Positions 27,784-36,098 of a DNA stretch of 64,000 nucleotides are shown piece by piece (within the stretch, counting starts at the first letter, position 1; each line of letters opens with the position of its first letter). Where the stretch lies: the NCBI GenBank assembly GCA_965224225.1, contig CBDCZF010000011.1, positions 62,001-126,000 of the forward strand, read 5' to 3'. The position numbers and the translations under genes are program-made. Under the pieces are notes generated by a model. The model made no database searches. It was not told the origin of the DNA and saw only the letters and a list, made by a program, of their open reading frames with translations. The stretch comes from CAJQQK01 sp965224225 (GTDB taxonomy: Bacteria > Pseudomonadota > Alphaproteobacteria > Rhizobiales > Hyphomicrobiaceae).

Positions 27784-28314
27784 ATGAAATCCGCCACCGA
27801 CATTGGCGCAAGTTCGCCATTCAGCCGCGCGTACGAGTGGGGCTTCGCATTCGCAACAACGCCGGGGCGCCTTAAACAGTTCGCAACCTATACGCTGGTC
27901 AGCGGGCTATCACTAGGCCTAGACCTGGTTGTCTTCGCGACGTTGATGTGGAGCGCTGCGATGGCTCCGGCACTGGCCGGCGCGCTGAGCGTTTTGGCCG
28001 GCCTGATATTACACTACCTCCTATCGGTGACAGTCGTGTTCGATGCCGCCGGCACCGGCAAGAACGGCAGTCGCCTAATCGGTGAATACCTGCTGACCGG
28101 CGCCATGGGCTTTGTCATCACGGCGTCAGTAATCTTCATGGTCGTCGACCTGGCCGGCCTGCCAGCGTTCCTTGGCAAGGCTGCCGGCATCGGCCCGACC
28201 TTCGTCTCCGTGTACCTGGTGCGTGCCGGCTACGTCTTTGCGCCAACCGCAAAAGAGGCGACAAAATCTGGGCCGGAAGAGACCGCAAAACCGGCTCCTT
28301 CAGCTGTTGCCTAA
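27784..28314 (+). CDS. GtrA-family membrane protein
   Basis: 176 residues with four hydrophobic segments (about 38-58, 62-84, 100-122, 128-148), preceded by the Q-F-A-T-Y-T-L-V-S-G motif at the start of helix 1, as in GtrA. GtrA-like proteins are thought to flip undecaprenyl- or decaprenyl-linked sugars across the inner membrane. It lies 64 bases behind the UDP-galactopyranose-mutase-like gene with a stem-loop between. The last 25 residues are a charged tail. Confidence 0.8.
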   Translation: MKSATDIGASSPFSRAYEWGFAFATTPGRLKQFATYTLVSGLSLGLDLVVFATLMWSAAMAPALAGALSVLAGLILHYLLSVTVVFDAAGTGKNGSRLIGEYLLTGAMGFVITASVIFMVVDLAGLPAFLGKAAGIGPTFVSVYLVRAGYVFAPTAKEATKSGPEETAKPAPSAVA

Positions 28315-28334
28315 CCGGATCTTGCTGGCCTGAT

Positions 28335-28970
28335 CTATTGACCAGAAAGCGGGCCGGCGTTCCATGCGGCCGCCGAAGCACTGCCGCCGAGGCCGCCCGC
28401 AGCAGCGTTGACGATCAGGCGCACCTGGCGCTCGGTCGCATCACCGTCAAAGTCGCCGAGCTTCTGGTCGAGTGCCAGTGCGACGATGCCGTGCACGGCA
28501 CCGAACAGGGCCCGGGCCGCCTCCTGGCGACGTTCGGGTTCCGCGATCACCGGGCTCAGCACAGATTCGACGATCGCAAACAGTTCCGACTGCGCAGCGC
28601 GATACCAGTCCGGCACGACGAACTTGCTGGCCGGGCGATGTTCGAAAATCGCGCGCCACTCGTTCTGGCGTTCGATCGCGAAGCCGAGGTAGGCAAGCGC
28701 CAGTCGCTCCAGTCTCTCGGCAAGCGAGCCAAACGTGTCGGAGCGCACTTCGACCAGTTTATCGTGCAGTTCGGCAAGGGTCTCGGCGTTCGCCGTGACA
28801 ATGACCGTATCGAGGTTGCCAAAGAGATTGTAAATCGTGCCGACTGAACATCCCGCAGCGGTTGCCACCTTACGCGCCTGCAGGCCTTCGAGACCTTCGG
28901 CGACAAGCAACTCGCGCGATACCTGGACGATCGTCGACTTGAGCTTATCGCGATAACTGTTTCCGGGCAT
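28335..28970 (-). CDS. TetR-family transcriptional regulator
   Basis: 211 residues from ATG at 28970. N-terminal helix-turn-helix (about residues 10-55) with L-Q-A-R-K-V-A-T-A-A-G-C-S-V-G-T-I-Y-N-L-F-G, the TetR signature. The C-terminal ligand domain ends with a glycine/alanine-rich tail and resembles the WHG-type group. It lies 61 bases downstream of the MFS gene on the same strand, so it probably regulates that transporter. The frame extends further upstream but overlaps the MFS gene there and lacks family similarity. Confidence 0.87.
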   Translation of the reverse strand: MPGNSYRDKLKSTIVQVSRELLVAEGLEGLQARKVATAAGCSVGTIYNLFGNLDTVIVTANAETLAELHDKLVEVRSDTFGSLAERLERLALAYLGFAIERQNEWRAIFEHRPASKFVVPDWYRAAQSELFAIVESVLSPVIAEPERRQEAARALFGAVHGIVALALDQKLGDFDGDATERQVRLIVNAAAGGLGGSASAAAWNAGPLSGQ

Positions 28971-29031
28971 TTGTTGTTCCCGCTTGAAAATAGGAATAGG
29001 CACCGGCTCGACATCAACGATACGTCGCCGG

Positions 29032-30279
29032 TCAATGGATCGGCTGTTGCGCTTCGCCGCGCGTATAGCGCTCATGGTGGGCCCATCGCGATACGCCAAC
29101 GAAGAACAGGCTGACGATGGCGGCGTAAGCACCCATCCACGCGCACTGTGTCTCGAAGCGGATGCCCTGGTCAATCAAAAGACCTGTTACCCCCGGCCCG
29201 ACCGCGGTCGAAAGTACCGTCGCGGCAACGGCGAAAGCTCGAATTGCGCCGAGATGTCGGGTGCCGAAGTATTCCGGCCAGATCGAGCCGATCATGGCGT
29301 GTGACATACCCTGTGTGATGCCGATCAGTCCGAGCGCAACCGGCGCCAGCCAGAATTCCTCGGCAACTGCCATCAGCAACAATGCGCCGCTCATTGGCAA
29401 GAGATAGACCGGCAGCAGCCTCGCCGCCCCGAACCGGTCGGCCGCACTACCCGCTACGAAATTCGTGATCACGGACAGGCCGGAGTAGATCGGAAATGTC
29501 GCGACATAACTCGCGAGCGCCCAGCCCTTGACCTCGGTCAGGTGGACCTGATGGAAGAACAGCGACGTACTCATGAACGCGGGCGCCAGCAGGCCCGGCA
29601 TCATCGCCCAGAACAGCCAGTGCGACATGGCTTCACCGCGGGTCCAGTGCCGCCCGCCGATCCCGGCACTGTGCTGTGCTTCGGCCATCGACTGCGGCGA
29701 GCGCTCGGTTCTGAGCAATATTGCCAAAGTTGGTACGACGACGAACACCAGCATTGCGGCGGCACAAACCCAGCCGAGCCGCCAGCCGACCGCTGCCGAC
29801 AGCAGCACGAAGATCAGCGGCAGCAGTCCTTCACCGAGCGAAAACCCGAACGACGCGATCGCCACCGCCCGGCCACGGTTGCCGCGAAACCAGCGGCCCA
29901 TCGCGGTCAGCGCCAGATGGCTCATCATGCCCTGCCCGCAGAACCTGAGGCCGAAGACGACGAATATCAGCATCACCCAGTGGCTGACGGACGCCATGGC
30001 GAGGCACATAACAACAAAGGCTGCAATCGTGGCGAGCGCCAGGGTGCGCACCTTGAAGCGATCGGCCAGCTTGCCGACCTGAACCAGGAGTATGGCCGAC
30101 ATCAGCGTGCCAAGCGTATAGATTGTGCCCCAATCGCCATGGCTCAGCCCAAACGCTGATTGGAGATGAGCCGCCGAGAGCGCGATGAAGTAGGTCTGCC
30201 CGAAGCTCGACGACGACGTCAGAACGACACCGGCCGACAGCCAGCGGGCATTCGTGCGAATGAACTCGAAAAATGGCAT
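29032..30279 (-). CDS. MFS transporter, 12 TM
   Basis: 415 residues with about twelve transmembrane helices and the M-G-R-W-F-R-G-N-R-G-R-A-V-A loop (about residues 125-138), typical of oxalate/formate-antiporter-like or monocarboxylate-type MFS carriers. Probable uptake or efflux of a small organic anion at the inner membrane. Followed by a TetR gene, its likely regulator. ATG at 30279. Confidence 0.82.
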   Translation of the reverse strand: MPFFEFIRTNARWLSAGVVLTSSSSFGQTYFIALSAAHLQSAFGLSHGDWGTIYTLGTLMSAILLVQVGKLADRFKVRTLALATIAAFVVMCLAMASVSHWVMLIFVVFGLRFCGQGMMSHLALTAMGRWFRGNRGRAVAIASFGFSLGEGLLPLIFVLLSAAVGWRLGWVCAAAMLVFVVVPTLAILLRTERSPQSMAEAQHSAGIGGRHWTRGEAMSHWLFWAMMPGLLAPAFMSTSLFFHQVHLTEVKGWALASYVATFPIYSGLSVITNFVAGSAADRFGAARLLPVYLLPMSGALLLMAVAEEFWLAPVALGLIGITQGMSHAMIGSIWPEYFGTRHLGAIRAFAVAATVLSTAVGPGVTGLLIDQGIRFETQCAWMGAYAAIVSLFFVGVSRWAHHERYTRGEAQQPIH

Positions 30280-30414
30280 GTGCTGGCGATCGGGTGGGAC
30301 GTGCAGGGAACCTCGCCGGCACCGTCAGCGAAGCAGTCGGGCACCATGTCATGGTGCGCCGCTCATGCAAAGCGGTTAGCAGGTCTCAGTCGCACGCGGT
30401 TCCCGAATGTGCAC

Positions 30415-30858
30415 CTATTGCTTGGCCAACGACTTGGCATAGGCGATCAGATCATCCACGGCGCTCGCCGGCAGTTCGATCGGCGTTGCGTAGGGTGGCA
30501 AATGTGCGTTGGGTACGCTGTGCCCCTTGATGCGCACGAAAATCGGGTGCGGGCGCCTGGAGAAAAACGTCGCAAAGCGCTCCAGGTAGTCCGGCCGGCG
30601 TCGGACCAGCAGCGGGAAGGATGGCGTACTGCCGATACCGCCGAACTTGTTGTCATCACCGATGACATGGCAGCGCGCGCAATGCAGCCTGGCAATTTGC
30701 AGGCCGCTTTCGATGCTCGCCGGATTGCCCGATTCCTGCTCGCTCCAGGCCGGGAATGCTATGCCAAAAAGCAGCCCGACGAGCACGGCCGAGCACAAAT
30801 ACCCTGCGCCGCGATGCCTGCCCGTCCTGCCCGTTGCTGGTTCACGCCAATGCATCAT
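30415..30858 (-). CDS. Small c-type cytochrome
   Basis: 147 residues. Hydrophobic signal segment (about 19-38, ending P-A-W-S-E), then one haem site C-A-R-C-H (C60, C63, H64). The candidate axial Met is not obvious; only histidines and the N-A-H-L-P-P-Y segment follow, so the sixth ligand is uncertain. Monohaem periplasmic electron carrier. It stands 135 bases upstream of the MFS start on the same strand and has no oxidase or dehydrogenase partner adjacent. Confidence 0.82.
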   Translation of the reverse strand: MMHWREPATGRTGRHRGAGYLCSAVLVGLLFGIAFPAWSEQESGNPASIESGLQIARLHCARCHVIGDDNKFGGIGSTPSFPLLVRRRPDYLERFATFFSRRPHPIFVRIKGHSVPNAHLPPYATPIELPASAVDDLIAYAKSLAKQ

Positions 30859-30898
30859 GGCCGCAATCTTGCGCGGCCATGGTCATTCTTGTCCAGTC

Positions 30899-30937
30899 GG
30901 CCCAGTGGCCTAATAGCTGTTGAGAACGGCAAGATTT
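30899..30937 (+). repeat. Left arm of inverted repeat flanking a two-gene insert
   Basis: 39 bases that match the reverse complement of 32567-32605 at 36 positions, core ATAGCTGTT-x-AGAACGGCAA. Together the two arms bracket the genes at 31049 and 31825, whose base composition is visibly more AT-rich than the surroundings. Confidence 0.7.
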
Positions 30938-31048
30938 TTGATGAGGCTTTCGCAGCACCCTCAAGAGCAGCCAAACCATGTTCGGCAGCAAGGGGCCAAT
31001 TGCAGTCATCGTGGCGCTCAGGAAAACCGTCTCGAGCTTTCCGGTTGC

Positions 31049-31729
31049 TTAGCTGGGCGGTGACCCGAAAGACTGCTGACCGTTCGAGCTGGACTGAATA
31101 CCCCAAAGTGAAATCCCAAGCCACGCCAATCCACTGCCGAATACGACTGATCCGATGCGAACAACAATCATTGGAGCTAAACCACTCAAGCCAACCGCAA
31201 AAACGATAGTGCCGACAATCATCAACAGTGCAGCACCTTTTGATACCGCTCCCGTTCGGTAGAGTTCCCAGCCGAACAGAACGAAGCCAATCAGAAAGAC
31301 GATGCCGGTCAGCGGAAACGCAAATGCAACTGACGGCATTGAGGTTCCATCGCCGTACTTTGTGACGACCTGCGGAAACTCGACCGCGAGCGTTGGGAAG
31401 ATGAAAACTTCTGAATAATCGAGTCCGAAGACGAACACGAGACTGATGAGCGCTAAGGCAAAACCGAGGAAGCCTAGATAGCCTCCGCCTGACCGGAAAT
31501 ACTGTACGAGAAGTGCGACTAGGAGAAAAATACCGCTGAGCAGAGAGATCATGAAACCGACGTGTATCCAAATCCAAAGAGCGCTGGCGACGGTTTCGGG
31601 CGGGGCAATGGGCGGGTGCGTGATATAGGCCGCAGCCAAAGCGATCCCGCCAATAACGCCAAGTGGACCGGCCAATCGAATGAGGTTGTCTGAAACACCA
31701 GCATTCTTATGGTGGACTTGTTCTGACAC
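31049..31729 (-). CDS. Membrane protein of unknown function
   Basis: 226 residues with six hydrophobic segments (about 18-38, 49-71, 83-105, 132-154, 163-184, 188-208) and a short polar tail. No motif ties it to a named transporter; the layout resembles DUF4386-like six-helix proteins. The start is GTG at 31729, supported by GGAGG 9 bases upstream. Divergent from the DUF2141 gene across 95 bases. Composition is more AT-rich than its neighbours, and both genes lie between inverted repeats, which suggests arrival as a unit. Confidence 0.7.
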   Translation of the reverse strand: MSEQVHHKNAGVSDNLIRLAGPLGVIGGIALAAAYITHPPIAPPETVASALWIWIHVGFMISLLSGIFLLVALLVQYFRSGGGYLGFLGFALALISLVFVFGLDYSEVFIFPTLAVEFPQVVTKYGDGTSMPSVAFAFPLTGIVFLIGFVLFGWELYRTGAVSKGAALLMIVGTIVFAVGLSGLAPMIVVRIGSVVFGSGLAWLGISLWGIQSSSNGQQSFGSPPS

Positions 31730-31824
31730 GTCTTCGACCTCCGTTCGAATTGTTAGCTTTGACTGAAGCTGGTAGCACGAATTGTGCGCCGAAGGATTCC
31801 AATAGCTACAAGGCTGGAGAACAA

Positions 31825-32379
31825 ATGCAGCTGCCGTGCTTCACAAAAAGCCTCCAATGGGCAGCAATATGTGCACCATTCTTCATTGTTGGTGCGCAGG
31901 GTCTTGCGGCTGGCGAACTGACGATCCGAATAGGCGATCTGCCGTCTGACGCGGGGCAGGCTCGGATCGTAATAGTCAACTCTGAGAGAGCTTACCGCGG
32001 CAAAGATAAACCGGTCCAGATTGTTACCGTGCCCATCAAGGGCGGCAAGGGGATCTGGAATGTCAAGACATTGCCTGAGGGCAGGTATGCTCTGATTGCG
32101 CACCATGATCGAAATTCAAACAATGAACTCGATAGACCAATCTTTGGTTTGCCAGTTGAGCCTTATGGATTTGCGAATAGAGCATGGACCACATTTGGAG
32201 TTCCGATGTGGCAAGACGTCAGTTTCGACGTTGGTCCAGATCCAACAACTGTTGCGGTCCAAGTGCGCCTGAACCCGATTGTAAGCTGGACTCTGGCTGC
32301 TCTTCGGTTGTGGCCGGTTTGGCTAATTCTCATGGCTGTATGTGGTGTTTTGCTTTGGCGTCGACGACGGAGCACTTAG
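31825..32379 (+). CDS. DUF2141-type exported protein with C-terminal membrane anchor
   Basis: 184 residues from ATG at 31825, with GGAGA 7 bases upstream. Signal peptide (about 10-30), then a DUF2141 domain: L-P-E-G-R-Y-A-L-I-A-H-H-D-R-N-S-N-N-E-L-D and P-V-E-P-Y-G-F-A-N. The family is known as a secreted beta-sandwich domain without an assigned function. Unusually, the last 23 residues form a hydrophobic helix closed by five basic residues (R-R-R-R-S-T), the layout of a protein sorting tag or simple membrane anchor. Confidence 0.82.
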   Translation: MQLPCFTKSLQWAAICAPFFIVGAQGLAAGELTIRIGDLPSDAGQARIVIVNSERAYRGKDKPVQIVTVPIKGGKGIWNVKTLPEGRYALIAHHDRNSNNELDRPIFGLPVEPYGFANRAWTTFGVPMWQDVSFDVGPDPTTVAVQVRLNPIVSWTLAALRLWPVWLILMAVCGVLLWRRRRST

Positions 32380-32566
32380 ACCGGTTTGGGTCATCAAGAG
32401 CCATCGTGCGCCGCTCGAAAGCATCTGCTGTCCCCTCAGCACCGGAAACCGGCACTCTGCACAAAACACGTCTTTTGTGCAAAGTAACAGGCCGGAACAG
32501 CCGGATCTACGGTGATTTGGGCGGATGCGACGACTTTGGCCGACTGGCGAAATGTAAAGAGTGGTG

Positions 32567-32605
32567 AAATCTTGCCGTTCTGAACAGCTATGAGGTCACT
32601 GGGCC
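32567..32605 (-). repeat. Right arm of inverted repeat flanking a two-gene insert
   Basis: Reverse-complement partner of 30899-30937 (36 of 39 positions). The 190 bases between the DUF2141 stop and this arm contain no gene I can support. Confidence 0.7.
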
Positions 32606-32614
32606 CAGTCGCAG

Positions 32615-32890
32615 CTACTGCCGCTCGGCAGTGATCCGACGCTGGCGCATTTGCCCGAGTGTTACAGTCGGGTCTTGGTCGGGCCTGCTCAGCGCTTCTT
32701 CGACATCGCATCGGGTCAGACCGATGTCGTCGAGCATGCGGTCATCCAGATGGAGCAAACGCTCGGCCGCAAGCCGTCCATTGCGCACTGATCGAACCTG
32801 GCGCCATTTGTCGAAAAGCCGGCCGAAGATTCCGGCCGCGCGGCCTGACGGGAATACGGTGTCGAATTGTTGTTTGTGCAGGACGTTCAT
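32615..32890 (-). CDS. DUF1127-domain small protein
   Basis: 91 residues. The DUF1127 motif L-D-D-R-M-L-D-D-I-G-L-T-R-C-D-V-E occupies about residues 47-64 and is preceded by a basic W-R-Q-V-R-S-V-R-N-G-R segment. Small DUF1127 proteins in alphaproteobacteria affect phosphate/carbon metabolism and RNA turnover in some species; here the role is unknown. ATG at 32890 with AAAGGA about 7 bases upstream. Two tandem palindromes lie 48-102 bases upstream of the start. Confidence 0.87.
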   Translation of the reverse strand: MNVLHKQQFDTVFPSGRAAGIFGRLFDKWRQVRSVRNGRLAAERLLHLDDRMLDDIGLTRCDVEEALSRPDQDPTVTLGQMRQRRITAERQ

Positions 32891-32937
32891 GTCGGTTCCT
32901 TTCAGCTGGGCTGGAATGAACCGACATTGCCTGACCC

Positions 32938-32992
32938 CTCCTGACAGCCTGTGTCAGGAGTGACGCGGCCTCCTGACATCAACTGTCAGGAG
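32938..32992. promoter_or_regulatory. Two tandem 23-base palindromes
   Basis: 32938-32960 and 32970-32992 share identical 9-base arms CTCCTGACA and TGTCAGGAG around different 5-base centres, spaced 32 bases start to start (about three helical turns). They lie immediately 3' of the dioxygenase gene and upstream of the DUF1127 gene. They could be an operator pair for the DUF1127 promoter or tandem hairpins ending the upstream transcript; no T-tract follows on minus, which favours an operator. Confidence 0.6.
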
Positions 32993-32996
32993 TGTT

Positions 32997-33563
32997 TCAA
33001 TCACTGACCGAGACCACGAACGGGCGTTCGATCTTGTGGTCGGGATCGAACTCGGAGCGGCCGGTGTAGTTGATATGGCGCCCGTAGGTGTGCAGCGAGA
33101 TCGACAGCGTATCACCGGTGTTCCAGACGCTGTGAATATCGTCCGGCCGGCAGACCGAGACGTCACCGGCCCGCAAGGTTGATTCTCCGCCCTTTTCGAG
33201 GTCGGCGAAACCGGCCTTGCTGCCGTCGTCACGCCGCCGCCACTCGGTCTCGTGTTCCTCGCCCTCGATACCGGCGACGACCGCCCAGGTCAGATGATTG
33301 TGGGGCAGCGTCCCGCGGTTCGGCAGCCAGGTCAGCACGAACACCGCCAGATCATGGTTTTCCTCTTCGTGCAGCAAATGCACGCCAAAGCCCTGCTTTT
33401 CGTCGCAGGCGCGATAGGCATCCGTCATCCAGCTGGTATCGCTGACCAATTGCTTGGCAAGCGGCTTGACCCTTGCTGCAACCTTTTCCGGATCGCTCTC
33501 GGCCGCCGCGATGGCGCGGATGTCCTGGACATACTCTGCTACGCTGTATGAAGACTGCGACAT
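32997..33563 (-). CDS. Cysteine-dioxygenase-type cupin (thiol dioxygenase family)
   Basis: 188 residues. The iron site of the cysteine dioxygenase family is visible: H88 and H90 (P-H-N-H) and H144 (D-D-I-H-S), with the late S-L-H-T-Y-G stretch (H158, Y160) that helps bind the substrate. Members oxidise cysteine, 3-mercaptopropionate or related thiols to sulfinates; the substrate is not fixed here. ATG at 33563 has GGGAGG about 13 bases upstream. No sulfite or taurine genes lie nearby. Confidence 0.84.
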   Translation of the reverse strand: MSQSSYSVAEYVQDIRAIAAAESDPEKVAARVKPLAKQLVSDTSWMTDAYRACDEKQGFGVHLLHEEENHDLAVFVLTWLPNRGTLPHNHLTWAVVAGIEGEEHETEWRRRDDGSKAGFADLEKGGESTLRAGDVSVCRPDDIHSVWNTGDTLSISLHTYGRHINYTGRSEFDPDHKIERPFVVSVSD

Positions 33564-33798
33564 GATTTGACCGTTGACCTCCCGAATAACGTAATGATTG
33601 TGGCTAGTTGGGCTTGTGATTTGGAGGATCGATCCTAATAAAGAAGCCCTGGACGTTCAATTGCCGGATCACGACGATCGTTCACTGCTATCGGCAGATC
33701 CTTGCGTTGGCGATTGGATTGACTAGCTTTCGCCGCAACGGCTTGGTAGGCGACCGGTTCGAGATCGACCGTTTCCTGACAGCGACAGGAGAGTGGCT

Positions 33799-34473
33799 AT
33801 GCGCTTGGTGCTGGCTTTGATGATGACGACATTGGTAAGCGTTGTTGCAGGACCGGGTGCCAGCGCTGCGCCAATCGAGCTCAAATGGCAGCAGCTCGTG
33901 CCTGAATTCAAGGATCCTTTGGTCGATCCGCTGTCGTCGCTGACGCAGGACCAGCGTTTTGATTTCGAGACCGTCGTCTGGGTCCGCGGCCTCGATGCCG
34001 AGCAAAAGAAATTGCCCGAGAACGAGCAGGGCGTGATCGATGCCGAAAAATACGAGCGCAACTTCAAGCGTGCCGGCATCGACGTCACGAGCCTGATGGT
34101 CAAATATGCCGAGTGGGAAAAGAAAATCGCCGAACGCCAGAAACGCGTCGTCGAAGATCTCGATCAAAAGGCGGTGCGCATACCCGGCTACCTGCTGCCG
34201 CTCGAGTTCTCCGACGCAGGCGTCAGGGACTTCCTGCTGGTGCCCTACGTTGGCGCGTGCATCCACGTTCCGCCGCCGCCGCCCAATCAGATCGTCCTTG
34301 TGCGGCTCGCCAACAAGTTCCAGGTGACGGAACTTTACACACCCGTCTGGGTCAGTGGGAAGCTTCAAACCAAAGCGTCGAGCAAATCGCTGACACTGGT
34401 GGATGGCGCCCGCGATATCAGCATTGGCTACAGCATCGATGCCGCTGCCGTCGAAGTCTACAAAGAGAAGTAG
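33799..34473 (+). CDS. DUF3299-family exported protein
   Basis: 224 residues from ATG at 33799, with AGGAGA 6 bases upstream. Signal peptide ending near A-S-A-A-P. The family block I-P-G-Y-L-L-P-L-E-F and L-V-P-Y-V-G-A-C-I-H-V-P-P-P-P-P-N-Q-I-V (about residues 131-170) is intact. DUF3299 proteins are periplasmic and often found with ABC-type macrolide/lipoprotein export systems; no such genes adjoin here. The central third (about 55-120) is charged and probably helical. Confidence 0.85.
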   Translation: MRLVLALMMTTLVSVVAGPGASAAPIELKWQQLVPEFKDPLVDPLSSLTQDQRFDFETVVWVRGLDAEQKKLPENEQGVIDAEKYERNFKRAGIDVTSLMVKYAEWEKKIAERQKRVVEDLDQKAVRIPGYLLPLEFSDAGVRDFLLVPYVGACIHVPPPPPNQIVLVRLANKFQVTELYTPVWVSGKLQTKASSKSLTLVDGARDISIGYSIDAAAVEVYKEK

Positions 34474-34677
34474 ACGTTAATTCAATAGCTTACGGACACC
34501 TCGAAAATTGCACCCAATTTCTCGGAGCGAGCGGCCGTCGCAAACAGGCGCAAAGGGTTGAGTTGCCGCATTGCATCGCCCGCAAATGCACACCCGCGAC
34601 TCTGTGGATAATCTGTTGACAACTCATGAGCTGACGATTGATTTGAGCCATCGCGTAACGAGTTTCGGAGTACTGCA

Positions 34678-34962
34678 ATGGCGGAATTGGATGTGCTTCC
34701 AACAGCGGCGCTCGAGGCCGAGATGGCCCGCCTCGAGGAGGAACTGCAGCGCCGGCGGGCGGACGAGTTCCGTCGCCAGCTGAAAGAGATTTCGGACTAC
34801 GTGGCCGGCCAGCTCATGCAGGAAATAGAAGCGCATCGCCAGAAGGCCAACGAACTTGCCAGCGAACTCAAAGATCTGGCGCAAAACCTTTCGGATGGCA
34901 TTACGCAAACCAAGTCCGACATTTCCGGCGATCTGGAGCTGATTTCGCCGGCCGATTCCTGA
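34678..34962 (+). CDS. Small coiled-coil protein of unknown function
   Basis: 94 residues, highly charged. Residues about 10-85 show heptad-like spacing of Leu/Ala (L-E-A-E-M-A-R-L-E-E-E-L-Q and later A-N-E-L-A-S-E-L-K-D-L), a probable long coiled coil. No signal peptide or membrane helix. ATG at 34678 has GGAG about 9 bases upstream. No family recognised; its size and charge would fit a structural or nucleoid-type accessory protein, but nothing proves this. Confidence 0.65.
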   Translation: MAELDVLPTAALEAEMARLEEELQRRRADEFRRQLKEISDYVAGQLMQEIEAHRQKANELASELKDLAQNLSDGITQTKSDISGDLELISPADS

Positions 34963-35001
34963 TCCGACGCGCGCACCTCACTCGTGAGCCCGCCCGCTCA
35001 G

Positions 35002-36093
35002 CTACTTCATCGCGGACGATTGCGGGATAAGGATATCCTTCGATGCCAAGGCTGAGAAGCCGCCGATCAGGCTCGACAACTCGCGCTTGCGCCGGGTATC
35101 GACGCTGACGGATGCGGTCATGCCGGCGCGCAGCGCAGGTTCGCCGGCGCGCTGCTCGAGATAGATGCGCACCGGCAGACGTTGGACGACCTTCACCCAG
35201 TTGCCCGATGCGTTCTGCGGCGGCAGCAAGGCGAACTCGGCACCAGTTGCCGGGCTGATCGAGCCGACCCGCGCCTTCCACTCGATGTCCGGATAGATAT
35301 CGAGCACCACCGTCGCCTCCATGCCCTCATGGACATGGGTCAGTTCGGTTTCCTTGAAATTCGCCTCGACCCAGGGCCGGGTGGCAACGACGAGGGCAAA
35401 CAGTGGTTTGTCCGGCTCCACATGTTCGCCAGGCTGCAGTTTGACGTTGACCGCGGTGCCTGAAACGGGCGCCCGGATTTCGGTTCGCTTGAGATCGAGG
35501 GCCGCGGCATCGCGAGCGGCGATCTTTTCACGCACCAGCGGGTGCTCGTCGACCGGACGCTTGGCATCGCCGCCGATCTGCGAAAGCATGCGCTGCACCT
35601 TGCTCTTCATGACAAGCGCACGATCGCGGGCCTCGCGGGCCGAATTGGCGACCTCTTCAAGTCGGCTCGAGGACACGACTTCTCGGGCTGCAAGCTGCGA
35701 ATTGCGCGATAACTGCGCATCCCAATATTCGATCTGGCCCTGCGCCTGGGAAAGCTCGCTCAGCGCTTCCCGCCAGTTTGCTATCATGGTGTGCACTTCT
35801 GCCCGGGCTGCATCGACGTCGGCCTGGGCCGCCGCCAGCTTGATCCTGAACGGCTCGTCGTCGAGGCGGATCAGCACGTCACCTTTGGCGACCGATGCGT
35901 GGTCCCGGATCAAAACCTCCTTGATCCGCCCGGTCACCTCGGCGGCGACTCGGGCGATATCGGCTTTGACGTATGCGTTTTCGGTTGTCACGTAGCGACC
36001 GCCCCACAGCCAGACGGCAAGCGCGACGGCCACGGCGATACAGGGCACGACAACCAACAACACAGGTCTGACCCAACTCTTTGACATTTGCAT
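35002..36093 (-). CDS. HlyD/EmrA-type membrane fusion protein
   Basis: 363 residues. One N-terminal membrane anchor (about 9-29), then Y-V-T-T-E-N-A-Y-V-K-A-D, the lead-in of EmrA proteins, biotinyl-lipoyl-like halves (about 45-80 and 205-245), an alpha-helical hairpin (about 85-185) and a beta-barrel domain (A-P-V-S-G-T-A-V-N-V and E-A-N-F-K-E-T-E-L). It is the periplasmic adaptor that links the DHA2 pump to an outer-membrane channel. Its pump is the divergent gene at 36824. MarR lies 5 bases upstream in the same operon. Confidence 0.9.
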   Translation of the reverse strand: MQMSKSWVRPVLLVVVPCIAVAVALAVWLWGGRYVTTENAYVKADIARVAAEVTGRIKEVLIRDHASVAKGDVLIRLDDEPFRIKLAAAQADVDAARAEVHTMIANWREALSELSQAQGQIEYWDAQLSRNSQLAAREVVSSSRLEEVANSAREARDRALVMKSKVQRMLSQIGGDAKRPVDEHPLVREKIAARDAAALDLKRTEIRAPVSGTAVNVKLQPGEHVEPDKPLFALVVATRPWVEANFKETELTHVHEGMEATVVLDIYPDIEWKARVGSISPATGAEFALLPPQNASGNWVKVVQRLPVRIYLEQRAGEPALRAGMTASVSVDTRRKRELSSLIGGFSALASKDILIPQSSAMK

Positions 36094-36098
36094 TCGTC

